Shown piece after piece: positions 34,504-43,529 of a DNA stretch of 45,044 nucleotides. The translations under genes and the position numbers were made by a program. Positions within the stretch are counted from its first letter, which is position 1. Each line of letters starts with the position of its first letter. The DNA comes from Actinomyces sp. HPA0247. GTDB lineage: Bacteria > Actinomycetota > Actinomycetes > Actinomycetales > Actinomycetaceae. The stretch covers positions 1 through 45,044 of the forward strand of contig KE150450.1 in the NCBI GenBank assembly GCA_000411415.1, in the 5' to 3' direction. Under the pieces are notes generated by a model, which had not been told where the DNA came from, made no database searches, and worked only from the letters and a program-made list of their open reading frames with translations.

Positions 34504-37320
34504 ATGGAGACACGACATCCCCTGACCATCCCCGCTGCGATCGTGCTCGGCACCGCGGTCGTGGCCACGGCCCTACCCCTGCCGAACTCCACTCCGGCCA
34601 CCGCCACGGGCACGGCACACGTCACCCGCGCCTACACGGACAAGTCCACCCACGAACCCGGTAAGCAGGCGACGATCACAGCCGAGGCCTCGACCGAAGG
34701 AACCGTCCACTTCTCCGTCAGCCACCTCGGCACCGAGATCGACTCGGGCGACGCCACCGTCGAAAACGGTAAGGCCACGTGGACCTACACGACGCCAAGC
34801 GAGGACGGCCAGGGATACCTCGTCACCGCGACCGGTGGGGACGGCACCCACGCGGAAACAGCCATCGACACCTCCACGAGTTGGACGCGCTTCCCGCGCA
34901 TGGGCTACCTCTCCCACTTCAAGCCCACCGCCCCCGAAGGCACGGACGGGCACACCACCTACGAGGGGTTCCTCTTCCAAAAGCCGCAGGACTACATCGA
35001 CAAGCTCAGCCGGGACTACCACATCAACGCGCTGCAGTACTACGACTGGCAGTACCGCCACGAGCAGCCAGTCGCCACAGGCGACCTCGCGGACAAGTGG
35101 CCGCTGTGGTACCGGGACACCTACGCGTCGAAGAAAACGATCAACGATTATATCCAAGACGCGGGGAAGGCGAACATAGGTTCGCTCGCCTACTCGATGG
35201 CGTACGCGGCAAACGACAACTACGACACGAACACCATCAAGGACGAGTGGCGTCTGCGCGAGGACAACGGATCCTATTGGGTGCGCGACCTCGGCGAGCA
35301 GTGGTGGGTACCGACCCCCAAGGGTGTGGACAAGCCCAAGAGCCACCAGTTCATGATGAACGTTAACAACGAGGACTGGCGCACCTACATCACCGGGCAA
35401 TACAAGACGCAGAAGACCGAATTCAAATTCGACGGCACTCACATCGACACGCTCGGGCAAACATCCAAGAAGGACGCCTCCGGCAATCCTGTCGACCTGA
35501 CCGACGGCCTGGCAGCCCTCGTTGATGACACGTACAAGAATGTCGGTGGCCAGGTGGGCATCAACCTCCCTGATGGTGCGGGAAGCGAGAAGATCAACAA
35601 AGCGTCCGCTGCCTACATGTACACCGAGCTCTGGGACCACAACGAGACAAACGCGCAGGTTGCGTCCTACCTGCAAAGCGCTCGCAACAATGCCGGTAAC
35701 AAGCCGCAGATCGTGGCCGCGTACGCAAACAACTACAACCCCACAATCTCCTTGCCCGATCCGAAGGACTCTAAGAAGACGATCCATCCGGGCGTGACTC
35801 CAGATGAGGGGATGCGTATCGAGGCCGAGTCCGACCAGGCGAGCGTGAGCGGCGGTGCCCAGATCCTCTCCGGCGACGATTCTGCGTCGGGCGGCGCCTA
35901 CGCTGGCAACTTCTCCGCGGGCGGCAGCACCGTCACTTTCACCGTCGACGCCGGTCAGGGCGGCACGTTTACGTTTACGACGCGATACGCGAGACAGGAC
36001 GCAGACGGCGCCTACCACCAGATGATCCTCGACATGGGTAAGAGCGGGCAGCAGAAGCTCATCAAGTACGTTCACTTCGATCAGACGGGCAGCTACTACA
36101 CATGGAAGGACATGACGGAGACCGTCGAGCTCACTCCCGGTATCCACACGATCTCCTACTGGGTACCCAACGATAAGAATTACACGCCCGTCAACATCGA
36201 CTGCATCACCTTCCGCGAGTTCAATACGGACTCCGTCAAGCTCGCGGACGCGGCCTTCGCGGCGAACGGCGCGCACCACCTGGAGCTCGGCGACTACGGG
36301 CGCATGCTGGACAACGAGTTCTTCGTGAACTCGGGACGCTCCATGTCCACTGACCTCCAGACGTGGATGAAGAACTACTACAACATCTCCACCGCCTACG
36401 AGAACCTGCTCTTCGGCGACAACCTGACGCGCAAGGAGCGCCAGGTCGAGGTCTCGACGAACGGCGTGGGCCTGCCGACCTCGACGGACGGGTCCGCGAA
36501 CACGATCTGGGCGAACACCATGACGTCCAACGCAGGCACGGCCCTGCACCTGATCAACCTGCGCACGAACGACAGCGAGGGCAACGACGAGTACTGGCGT
36601 AACGCCGCCAAGCAGATCCTCGCCTTCGACAACACGTCCGTCACCTACCACCTGGAGGACGGCGAGGCCATCCCCGGCTCGATCTTCGCCGTCAGCCCGG
36701 ACGTTGACGGTGGCCGCCCGATGCCCCTCGACTTCACGACGGGCACGGATGAGCAGGGTCGCACGACTCTCACGTTCAACGTGGGTCGCCTGTCCTCCTG
36801 GGACATGGTCGTCTTCTCCCCCACTAAGGTTGCGGACCGTGCAGATGCCGCACCTCAGGATCCGAACGCGTCAGGCAACGCCAATTCGGACAATGCGGGG
36901 CTCGTGCCCGCAACGGTCGTCGGCCAGCTGCGCAACGGCCACGGCCAGTGCCTGACCTCCCAGGATCCGAAGGGCGCTGACGGCACCCCCGTGTGGAACA
37001 GCAACTGCGCTGGGAACAGCGCCGCACAGATCGTTACCTACGAGGGTGATGGGCACCTGCGTATCGGCGATCGCTGCGTCGACGTGGTGGGCGGCTACAC
37101 CAACGAGGGCACGGTCGCGCACATGTGGACGTGCTACCCGACGCTTGAGTCCCAGAAGTGGGATATCAACGGCTCTGGTCAGCTGGTGAACCGCGCGTCG
37201 GGCCTGTGCCTGACGATCCCGGGCGACACCACGCAGGAGAACACGCAGGCGGTCATCTCGCAGTGCTCTGACGCCTCCACGTCACAGCGCTGGACGCTCA
37301 CGAACGTCTCCGGGCGCTAA
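34504..37320 (+). CDS. Secreted GH66 cycloisomaltooligosaccharide glucanotransferase/dextranase
   Basis: Secreted alpha-1,6-glucan (dextran) processing enzyme, 938 residues. A signal peptide (residues 1-36, core IPAAIVLGTAVVATALPL) precedes a beta-rich domain and the GH66 barrel, with FPRMGYLSHF (130-139), ALQYYDWQYRHEQP (176-189), the acidic pair in DGTHIDTLG (Asp310/Asp315, nucleophile candidates) and Glu375 in YTELWDHN (acid/base candidate). A CBM35 module is inserted at about 438-572 (EAESDQASVSGG), the arrangement of cyclising GH66 enzymes rather than plain dextranases. A ricin-type lectin (CBM13, last 130 residues, with QKW and QRW repeats) follows. No LPXTG anchor is visible, so it is probably released. 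Streptococcal dextran is the expected substrate in plaque (inference). The reaction (cyclisation or hydrolysis) cannot be told from sequence alone. Confidence 0.88.
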   Translation: METRHPLTIPAAIVLGTAVVATALPLPNSTPATATGTAHVTRAYTDKSTHEPGKQATITAEASTEGTVHFSVSHLGTEIDSGDATVENGKATWTYTTPSEDGQGYLVTATGGDGTHAETAIDTSTSWTRFPRMGYLSHFKPTAPEGTDGHTTYEGFLFQKPQDYIDKLSRDYHINALQYYDWQYRHEQPVATGDLADKWPLWYRDTYASKKTINDYIQDAGKANIGSLAYSMAYAANDNYDTNTIKDEWRLREDNGSYWVRDLGEQWWVPTPKGVDKPKSHQFMMNVNNEDWRTYITGQYKTQKTEFKFDGTHIDTLGQTSKKDASGNPVDLTDGLAALVDDTYKNVGGQVGINLPDGAGSEKINKASAAYMYTELWDHNETNAQVASYLQSARNNAGNKPQIVAAYANNYNPTISLPDPKDSKKTIHPGVTPDEGMRIEAESDQASVSGGAQILSGDDSASGGAYAGNFSAGGSTVTFTVDAGQGGTFTFTTRYARQDADGAYHQMILDMGKSGQQKLIKYVHFDQTGSYYTWKDMTETVELTPGIHTISYWVPNDKNYTPVNIDCITFREFNTDSVKLADAAFAANGAHHLELGDYGRMLDNEFFVNSGRSMSTDLQTWMKNYYNISTAYENLLFGDNLTRKERQVEVSTNGVGLPTSTDGSANTIWANTMTSNAGTALHLINLRTNDSEGNDEYWRNAAKQILAFDNTSVTYHLEDGEAIPGSIFAVSPDVDGGRPMPLDFTTGTDEQGRTTLTFNVGRLSSWDMVVFSPTKVADRADAAPQDPNASGNANSDNAGLVPATVVGQLRNGHGQCLTSQDPKGADGTPVWNSNCAGNSAAQIVTYEGDGHLRIGDRCVDVVGGYTNEGTVAHMWTCYPTLESQKWDINGSGQLVNRASGLCLTIPGDTTQENTQAVISQCSDASTSQRWTLTNVSGR

Positions 37321-37385
37321 GACGCCCACTCCCCGGCACGGGCACAGCCGGGGAGGAGACAGCGCCCCGGTGCGCTGCAACAAGG

Positions 37386-37431
37386 CTCGGCCCCGACCTC
37401 GTCAATTCATGGACGAGGCCGGGGCTGAGTC
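37386..37431. terminator. 46-bp terminator-like hairpin, copy 1 of a direct repeat
   Basis: Arms of 18 bases (CTCGGCCCCGACCTCGTC and GACGAGGCCGGGGCTGAG) around AATTCATG, with two G-U pairs possible. It terminates convergent transcription from the GH66 gene and the 699-residue gene. The right arm contains an exact copy of the recurrent 12-mer (37413-37424). A near-identical copy in the same orientation lies at 39657-39702. Confidence 0.85.
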
Positions 37432-37444
37432 GCATCCCTGACGT

Positions 37445-39544
37445 TCAGTTGGTCTTCGTGTTCGTCAAGTGACGTCCGATGTAGCCGATGTAGACCTTGT
37501 GCGTCTTCTCCGTATCCGGGTAGTAGTGCATACGCGGCGCATTCTGGTCGCAATGCGTGGGAGCGAAATGCGCCCACATCTCAATGACACCGCGCGGATC
37601 AACCTCAACAGGGACCGGCCTGGTGCGCTCCCTGCGCATCTTCTCGTTTCCCTTGACCGTATCGCTCTCATTCGACTTGTGACGCGAAGCAGAACACGTG
37701 CGGTAGCCGTCCGGCGGGTTAGCCAGGTAGTCGTGCACGTTCCCACCGGAAAAGTCGCCGGCCTCGCGCGCCCGCATGTAGTCACGCAGAACGAGAATAT
37801 AGTTCCAAAACTCCGCGCAATAGCGGCTGCCATTGAGACTGTCAAGCCTCAGAATGTCACCCATCATTCCATCCGGATCACTCAGAACCACATGTCTCGT
37901 CACCGACTCGTATCTCCCCTGGGTCATCCAATCAAAGAGCTCCGACATGCTCTGCGGACTATCGTCCAGCTGTTCCTCAACGAAGTCACGATCGCCATCG
38001 TTCGCGTCGGGGTTTTTCAGCTTCCATTCGAGGAATCGATTCCTCTTACTGAGAGTTTCTCTCTCCGCCTGCGCTTCACGCAGCTCACTCTCGAGCTCCC
38101 CCTTCTGCAACCGTAACTCGGTGATTTCCTTACTGTCGCTAGGTGGCTCATTGAGCAGATCCATTGCTGCAGCGAGCTCATCGCGTAGCTTGTCACGCTC
38201 GGACGAGAGTTCCGAGTGCGCCTCATTCATGGCGTCCAGGCCACTGGAGAGCGCGGCGATTCCGCTCTCCAGCTCGGTGTGCGTGCGCGGATTGAAGGCG
38301 GGTAGGAAACGGCGGATGAGGCGCCGTAGCGGCTCGTACCATGCCAAGTGCCGAGACTGCGCGCGTTGCGCGGCAGACTCAGGGGCAACAGCCTTTCCGC
38401 TTGCCTCTGGCGCATGCTGCTGGGGCGCGGACTCCTCCGCCTGCGCGCGCTCAGCCGTACCGGGCTCCTCGGCCTGCTCCTCCTGCCGTGAGACTGTCGA
38501 AAGTGTCTCGGCGACCCGCTGGCGCACCTTCTCGTCGAGCAGTTCTACCGACCGCTCCGCCTCGCGCAGCGGATAGAACGTCGGCACCGACAGGCGTTTC
38601 TTATCCAGAGGCGCCTGGGCCCGGCGAAGCTCCTTGTCGAGCCCATTTTCCCACAGGTATTCGCAGGGCGTTCGCGCGATGATCGCCGACAGTTCGGGGC
38701 GGAATCGCTTGCTTTTCTCGTCGTAGCCTCGCAGCAGCGTGCCCGCGGTCAGTACCCTGTGCCGAAGCGTGTCCGTCGGTTCGGCGGGATTGAAGTCGGG
38801 AAGGTACGTGCGCAGGCTCCCCTTGGGCATCGCGCACCCCTGCCCGATCCGAGTGTGGAACTCACGGTAGGCATCAGGGGTGAGAAGGAAGTAGGTGGCA
38901 CAACCGAGGGAATCCTTCGTCAGGGAACCGAGAATATCCTTCCACCGATGCTCTGCCGCACGCTCCCCTGAATCGTTCCCATCCGTGAGAGGAGCGGCGA
39001 CGACGACGGATGCACGTCGACGCCCATCACGTATCCACTCGATCAGCTGTTCGACCTGCCGATCATCGGAGATGGTCTGGAGGGAATCTGACAGCGGCAT
39101 ACCGCGGTCGTGGCAGTGGCCCTCGGTGATGAGATCGCGTACCAGACGCGGGGGCTTGGCGTCCCATTCGTTCTCGCGCGGAGGGGTAACCTCCACCCAG
39201 AGAACGTCTCGATAGCGCGATTCCTTGGTCGCGTGCATGGCGAAGAGACGCGTTGTCCACTGCACGCCATTGTCTCGACGCTCAACCATCTCAAGGAGTT
39301 GGCGTTCGTAGTGTTTGTCCTCGGACGCCTCGGTCAGCTTGGTCGCAACGACGCTGGATGTTTCACCCCTGCTGGAGGTGAGCTCTCCGAATCGGTAGAT
39401 CCCCTCCGCGTCACATTCGACACCTGCCTTCGCACCCTTCATCGGGTACTTCTTGTTCACCCACTCGTGAAAAAGACGGTCGGCGGTCTGCAACGCGCCT
39501 TCCTTGCCATCCAATTCCACAATTGCCCTGTAGCCACGCGCCAT
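37445..39544 (-). CDS. Uncharacterised 699-residue coiled-coil protein
   Basis: No family recognised. Visible parts: an N-terminal region (about 1-320) with mixed alpha/beta pattern and conserved-looking blocks (RDVLWVEVTPP 112-122, PPRLVRDLI 131-139, SLRTYLPDFNP 243-253); a proline/glutamine/glutamate-rich linker (355-395); a basic stretch with hydrophobic residues (LRRLIRRFLPAF 406-417) that might touch membrane or nucleic acid; a coiled coil at about 420-510; and a C-terminal region (530-699) that ends MHYYPDTEKTHKVYIGYIGRHLTNTKTN with several His residues (659, 664, 673, 682, 692). GGGAG is seven bases before ATG 39544. It is framed by 46-bp direct repeats. The features hint at a defence-type effector, but that is speculation. 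Confidence 0.75.
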   Translation of the reverse strand: MARGYRAIVELDGKEGALQTADRLFHEWVNKKYPMKGAKAGVECDAEGIYRFGELTSSRGETSSVVATKLTEASEDKHYERQLLEMVERRDNGVQWTTRLFAMHATKESRYRDVLWVEVTPPRENEWDAKPPRLVRDLITEGHCHDRGMPLSDSLQTISDDRQVEQLIEWIRDGRRRASVVVAAPLTDGNDSGERAAEHRWKDILGSLTKDSLGCATYFLLTPDAYREFHTRIGQGCAMPKGSLRTYLPDFNPAEPTDTLRHRVLTAGTLLRGYDEKSKRFRPELSAIIARTPCEYLWENGLDKELRRAQAPLDKKRLSVPTFYPLREAERSVELLDEKVRQRVAETLSTVSRQEEQAEEPGTAERAQAEESAPQQHAPEASGKAVAPESAAQRAQSRHLAWYEPLRRLIRRFLPAFNPRTHTELESGIAALSSGLDAMNEAHSELSSERDKLRDELAAAMDLLNEPPSDSKEITELRLQKGELESELREAQAERETLSKRNRFLEWKLKNPDANDGDRDFVEEQLDDSPQSMSELFDWMTQGRYESVTRHVVLSDPDGMMGDILRLDSLNGSRYCAEFWNYILVLRDYMRAREAGDFSGGNVHDYLANPPDGYRTCSASRHKSNESDTVKGNEKMRRERTRPVPVEVDPRGVIEMWAHFAPTHCDQNAPRMHYYPDTEKTHKVYIGYIGRHLTNTKTN

Positions 39545-39656
39545 CGCATTACTCCCAGTTCGACGTTGATAGAAGCAATATGCGCGCCAGCATACATCTA
39601 CTGAATAACCACAGCGGCCAAACCAGACACACTCTTTTGTACTGCGCATCACAAAA

Positions 39657-39702
39657 CTCGGCCCCGACCTCGTCAATTCATGGACGAGGCCGGGACCGAG
39701 TC
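39657..39702. terminator. 46-bp terminator-like hairpin, copy 2 of a direct repeat
   Basis: Identical to the copy at 37386-37431 except at two bases in the right arm. It lies just after the stop of the small gene at 39719 and before the 699-residue gene, so it may end the former's transcript. Left arm 39657-39674, right arm 39685-39702, same loop AATTCATG. Confidence 0.85.
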
Positions 39703-39718
39703 AGCGTGAGACGGAGCG

Positions 39719-40069
39719 TCAGGAGCGGGCGACCTCGACGAACGGCGCCTGCACCAGGTTCGACAGCGCCGTGATGTAGGCGCCGATCTGCTTACGGTTA
39801 AGGCCGTTCTGCATGAGGTTCGGCATGCCCTTCGTCGAACAGGTGACCTCGACGACGACACCTTCCTCATTCGGAATGAAACCGACGACGAGGTTCTCAC
39901 CCCAGGACATCATGCCCATCGGGGTATCGAAAGTAATCACGCGGCCATTCGGGTCGGCGCCCGTCAGCGTCGCCTTCTTGACCGCCTGCACGGCCTGGGT
40001 AGCTGCCGGGAACAGCTGCTCGAACGGCACGTTGAACTGGAATGCCTGCGTCGTGGAACGCATACCCAT
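39719..40069 (-). CDS. Small conserved hypothetical protein
   Basis: A 116-residue protein of unknown function. It starts MGMRSTTQAFQFNVPFEQLFPAATQAVQ after AAGGAG (seven bases upstream). The pattern (helix, then strands ending GRVITFDTPMGMMSWGENLVVGFIP) resembles a small beta-sheet ligand-binding fold with a C-terminal helix. No signal peptide or membrane segment. The longer in-frame extension to 40228 lacks a ribosome site and looks non-coding. Downstream is the second 46-bp repeat. Confidence 0.75.
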   Translation of the reverse strand: MGMRSTTQAFQFNVPFEQLFPAATQAVQAVKKATLTGADPNGRVITFDTPMGMMSWGENLVVGFIPNEEGVVVEVTCSTKGMPNLMQNGLNRKQIGAYITALSNLVQAPFVEVARS

Positions 40070-40305
40070 GAGTGTCTCCTTCAGGATCTCTGTTAGCGCA
40101 GTCGGCGCGCACAGGTCACGCGTCGACCGGCGAAGAAGGACATACACGCCCACACTCGCTTCGATGTGACGAGAAAGAGGAGTTCCTTCTTCTAGCAGAC
40201 TCAGCGTATCAGCAGTGCGCCCAATCACCTATTTCCGTGTGGCCGCGCACCCACATATGCAGCTGCCAGACACCCCACGCGCATCCGGCAGCAGCACACG
40301 CTCAC

Positions 40306-40938
40306 TCAGGACAGCGGCTCGAAGGGACTCACCGACACCGAGGGAATCTCCTGGCACACGCGCAGGGTCAGCTGCAGGCTCGTCGCGCCGCTGCCGACCT
40401 CGGGCATGATGTCGATCAGCTCCGAATCGGCCGGATTGCAGCCGTCGACGCCGTCCGTCGACTCCGCCGTCAGGGTCACGCCCACGCGGCCGCCCTGAGC
40501 GACCGTGTACACGTTGCCGGGGTCCTCGCCCTCGCGCACAGCAGTCGAGAGAACCGAGCCGCCGCCAGAGAAAATAATCTGCGGGAAGCCCTCAATCCAG
40601 CACGAGGGGCCCTCATTCGTGAACCCCACAGACACGTAGGTCGTGCCGCCAGCCTCCTGCTGAGAGTCGATGGAGGGCTGCAGGTTCGACAGGTCGCAGC
40701 GCTGGTCGTTGTCGGAGACGTTCACCTCGGGCGCCTGGTTGCCCTCGTCGGGCACGCCGCTCTGGGGGCCCGCGCCGCTCTGCGCGGGCATACCGCTCTG
40801 GGAGGCCGAAGCGCTCGGGGATGCAGACGAGGTCGTGGACCCCTGCTCGGGGGTCGTGCCCTTCGGAGAACAGGCAGCAATGCCCAGGACGAGAGCAGAC
40901 AAGGAAGTCACGGCAAGGATGCGTCGCGTGTTGATCAT
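40306..40938 (-). CDS. DUF4232 lipoprotein
   Basis: A 210-residue secreted lipoprotein: signal peptide with lipobox LGIAAC (lipidated Cys23), then a low-complexity Ser/Gln/Pro linker (25-70), then a DUF4232-type domain with two conserved disulfide-like cysteines (Cys81 region RCDLSNL, GPSCWIEGFP) and a third in DGCNPAD. Function unknown; members are exported surface proteins in actinobacteria. It is followed by the small conserved gene on the same strand, 236 bases downstream, with no promoter confidently placed. Confidence 0.85.
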   Translation of the reverse strand: MINTRRILAVTSLSALVLGIAACSPKGTTPEQGSTTSSASPSASASQSGMPAQSGAGPQSGVPDEGNQAPEVNVSDNDQRCDLSNLQPSIDSQQEAGGTTYVSVGFTNEGPSCWIEGFPQIIFSGGGSVLSTAVREGEDPGNVYTVAQGGRVGVTLTAESTDGVDGCNPADSELIDIMPEVGSGATSLQLTLRVCQEIPSVSVSPFEPLS

Positions 40939-41035
40939 GCGCCCATCCTATGGAGCGGCACGCAGCTCTCACACCGCCACGCCGGGCAGCACCCAGGGGT
41001 GACAAGCGGCGCACCCGAGCAAACCACCCGCCGCG

Positions 41036-41047
41036 CCCCGGCCTCGT
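41036..41047 (-). repeat. ACGAGGCCGGGG motif copy after the permease gene
   Basis: Exact complement copy starting six bases past the permease stop at 41053, in the gap to the lipoprotein gene. No hairpin partner is seen. Confidence 0.75.
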
Positions 41048-41052
41048 CCCCG

Positions 41053-42555
41053 CTATCGAGTGACAGGCTCGATCTCGACGGGGGCCACGTCCATCTCAGC
41101 GAGCGGCACCGTCCGATCCTTGCGCGCCACGTGGTAGCCCCACCAAACCACACCAAAGAGCGGCAGACCGATGTAGGAGGAGGCAACCTCCCAGACCTGC
41201 CCGTGAAGCACGGCTTCATAGTTCTGCCCGGCCATCACCACCAGGCACATGATGAACGCAACGATGGGACCAGCCGGGAAGAACGGCGAACGATACGGCA
41301 GGTCTTCGAGGCGGTACCCCTGCAGCAGGTAGGCACGCCGGAAGCGAATATGACTGACCGCAATGCCCAGCCACATGATGATGCCGGAAATACCGACGAT
41401 GTTCACCAGCCAGATGTAGGCGTCCTCAAAAACCAGCTGCGTGAGGAAGCCGCACGCCGCCGTCACCGTGGTCACCGCCATCGCGTAGCCGGGCACGCCG
41501 CCCTTCGTGACGCGCGCAAAGATCGCGGGAGCCTGACGCTTCAGGGCCATCGAATGCAGCATACGGGAGGCCGCATACAGGCCCGAATTACCGGCCGATA
41601 AAATCGACGTCAGGATGACCGCGTTCATGACGGCTGCCGCCGCGCCAACCCCCATGCGCGCGAACACGAGCGTGAACGGCGACTGAGCAATATTGTTCGC
41701 CGAGTCATCGGCCGCACTCAGCAGGCTCGGATCCGTGTACGGCAGCAGCGTGCCGATCACCGCGATCGCACCAATGTAGAAGAACATGATGCGCCAAAAC
41801 ACCGTGCGGATCGAACGCGGCACGTCCCTGCGCGGGTTCTCAGACTCGCCCGCGGCCACGCCCACCAGCTCGGTGCCCTGGAAGGAGAAGCCCGCAATCA
41901 TGAAGACCGCGATGACGCCGACGAAACCGTTGTGGAAGGGCGCGTCCCCGGTCGTCCAGTTCGACAGGCCCGGCGAATTCTGGCCCATCACGCCGGCGAT
42001 CATGAGCACACCCGACAGGACAAACACAATAACGATGACGACCTTGATGGCGGCCAGCCAGAACTCGGCCTCACCGTAGACTCTCGCCGACAGCGCGTTC
42101 AGCCCGACGACGACGCCGAGGAAGCCCACCGCCCAGATCCACGACGGCACGGACGGGAACCAGTAGGCCATCACCAAGCCCGAGGCCACCAAGTCCGCGG
42201 CCACCGTCACCGCCCAGTTAAACCAGTAGTTCCACCCCATGGCGAAGCCGAAGGACGGGGAAATGAACTTCGTGGCGAAGGTCTGGAAGGAGCCCGCGAC
42301 CGGCTGATGCGCACTCATCTCGCCCAGGGACTGCATCAGGAGCAGCACCATGAGGCCGATTGCCGCGTAGGCGACGAGTGCACCGCCCGGACCGGCGTTC
42401 GCGACCGTCGCACCGGAGGCCAGGAACAGGCCCGTGCCGATCGCGCCGCCGATAGCGATCATCTGCATGTGGCGCGACGCCAAGCCGCGCTTGAGCGCCG
42501 TATTGGAGCGCTCCTGCACATCGGTGGCGATGTCGTCGGGAGTGGGGGTTTCCAT
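41053..42555 (-). CDS. LysP-like amino acid permease
   Basis: A 500-residue APC-superfamily permease with 12 membrane helices. The first contains AIGGAIGTGLFLASGATVANAGPGGAL, the amino-acid permease substrate-site signature, and the long loop after helix 5-6 carries GFSFQGTELVGVAAGESENPRRDVPRSIRTVFWRI, matching the LysP/GABA-permease family. Lysine or another basic amino acid is the likely substrate, but specificity is not proven by sequence. ATG at 42555 is preferred because GAGGAA lies eight bases upstream; longer in-frame starts (to 42639) lack sites. Confidence 0.88.
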   Translation of the reverse strand: METPTPDDIATDVQERSNTALKRGLASRHMQMIAIGGAIGTGLFLASGATVANAGPGGALVAYAAIGLMVLLLMQSLGEMSAHQPVAGSFQTFATKFISPSFGFAMGWNYWFNWAVTVAADLVASGLVMAYWFPSVPSWIWAVGFLGVVVGLNALSARVYGEAEFWLAAIKVVIVIVFVLSGVLMIAGVMGQNSPGLSNWTTGDAPFHNGFVGVIAVFMIAGFSFQGTELVGVAAGESENPRRDVPRSIRTVFWRIMFFYIGAIAVIGTLLPYTDPSLLSAADDSANNIAQSPFTLVFARMGVGAAAAVMNAVILTSILSAGNSGLYAASRMLHSMALKRQAPAIFARVTKGGVPGYAMAVTTVTAACGFLTQLVFEDAYIWLVNIVGISGIIMWLGIAVSHIRFRRAYLLQGYRLEDLPYRSPFFPAGPIVAFIMCLVVMAGQNYEAVLHGQVWEVASSYIGLPLFGVVWWGYHVARKDRTVPLAEMDVAPVEIEPVTR

Positions 42556-42645
42556 GACTGGGTTCCTCATCTGTCGATCGTCGAGTCCCATCTTAGCCCC
42601 ACAAATGCTTGTGTCGAACTTGGTAGATTCTTTTCTCATTCTTTA

Positions 42646-42657
42646 ACGAGGTCGGGG
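42646..42657 (+). repeat. Variant ACGAGGTCGGGG motif upstream of the permease
   Basis: One base different from the recurrent 12-mer, in the divergent gap between the permease and the MgtC-like gene; preceded by CATTCTTTA, similar to the CATT context of other copies. Confidence 0.65.
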
Positions 42658-42770
42658 CCGAGTTCCGCTCTTGACACCCCCTTCCCTGCCACCGCCTCGT
42701 CGCCCCTCACGCGCCTCACACACACGAGGCGGTTACACTAAACCCACCCACGCCACCGCAGGAGGTCCCT

Positions 42771-43463
42771 ATGACACACTCCCTCATGAGCATCGGCTGG
42801 ATGCTCCTCGCCCTCGTCCTCTCTGCATCCATCGGCCTCGAACGACAGATCCGAGGCAAGAGCGCAGGCATCCGCACACAGGCCATCGTCGGCCTCACCG
42901 CCTGCCTCATGATGCTCATCTCCAAGTACGGCTTCTCCGACATCCTCGTCGACGGCATCACCCGCTACGACCCCTCGCGCGTCGCCTCACAGATCGTGTC
43001 GGGCATCGGCTTCCTCGGCGCCGGCATCATCCTCACCCGGCACGGGGCGATCCGAGGCCTCACGACCGCCGCGACAATCTGGGAAACCGCCGCCATCGGC
43101 ATGGCCTGCGGCGCTGGCCTGTGGTGGCTCGCCCTCGCCGGAACCGTCCTGCACTTCATCGTCATCGCCCTGCTAACCCCACTCGTCCAGTTCATCCTCA
43201 TGCGCACCCACGGGCATAAGGTCACGCTCACCATCCACTACACGCCCGGACACGGGGTTCTCTCAACGTTGCTCGGCCAGGTCTCCTCCCTCGGCTGGAA
43301 CGTCTCAGGCGTATCGACCCGCACGGATTCGTCCGAGCGCGCCACCACCGCCCGATTCACGGCGACGACGCGCCAAGACCTCTCACGGTCTCTCCTCGTC
43401 ACCACGCTCGCCGACCTCGACGGCGTTGCCGGCGTGGACATCAGCGAAGACGACGACGAGTAA
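42771..43463 (+). CDS. MgtC/SapB family membrane protein
   Basis: A 230-residue protein of the MgtC family, linked to growth in low magnesium. Four or five N-terminal helices carry the family blocks GLERQIRGKSAGIRTQAIVG and GIGFLGAGIIL...IRGLTTAATIW. A C-terminal ACT-like cytoplasmic domain covers about 150-230. AGGAGG lies five bases before ATG 42771. It is divergent from the permease gene. Confidence 0.9.
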   Translation: MTHSLMSIGWMLLALVLSASIGLERQIRGKSAGIRTQAIVGLTACLMMLISKYGFSDILVDGITRYDPSRVASQIVSGIGFLGAGIILTRHGAIRGLTTAATIWETAAIGMACGAGLWWLALAGTVLHFIVIALLTPLVQFILMRTHGHKVTLTIHYTPGHGVLSTLLGQVSSLGWNVSGVSTRTDSSERATTARFTATTRQDLSRSLLVTTLADLDGVAGVDISEDDDE

Positions 43464-43480
43464 ACGTTCGACACAAACGG

Positions 43481-43510
43481 GAGGGCCCGCGGCATTCGCC
43501 GCGGGCCCTC
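43481..43510. terminator. Bidirectional terminator between mgtC-like gene and the Q/G-rich gene
   Basis: Perfect 12-base arms (GAGGGCCCGCGG and complement) with loop CATTCG between convergent genes. Confidence 0.8.
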
Positions 43511-43529
43511 CCTGCGTTCTCTCAACGCG

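Noticed and set aside
39544-39676. 44-residue N-terminal extension of the 699-residue protein
   Set aside because: The extension has no ribosome site, runs into the 46-bp repeat, and has an AT-rich leader-like composition.
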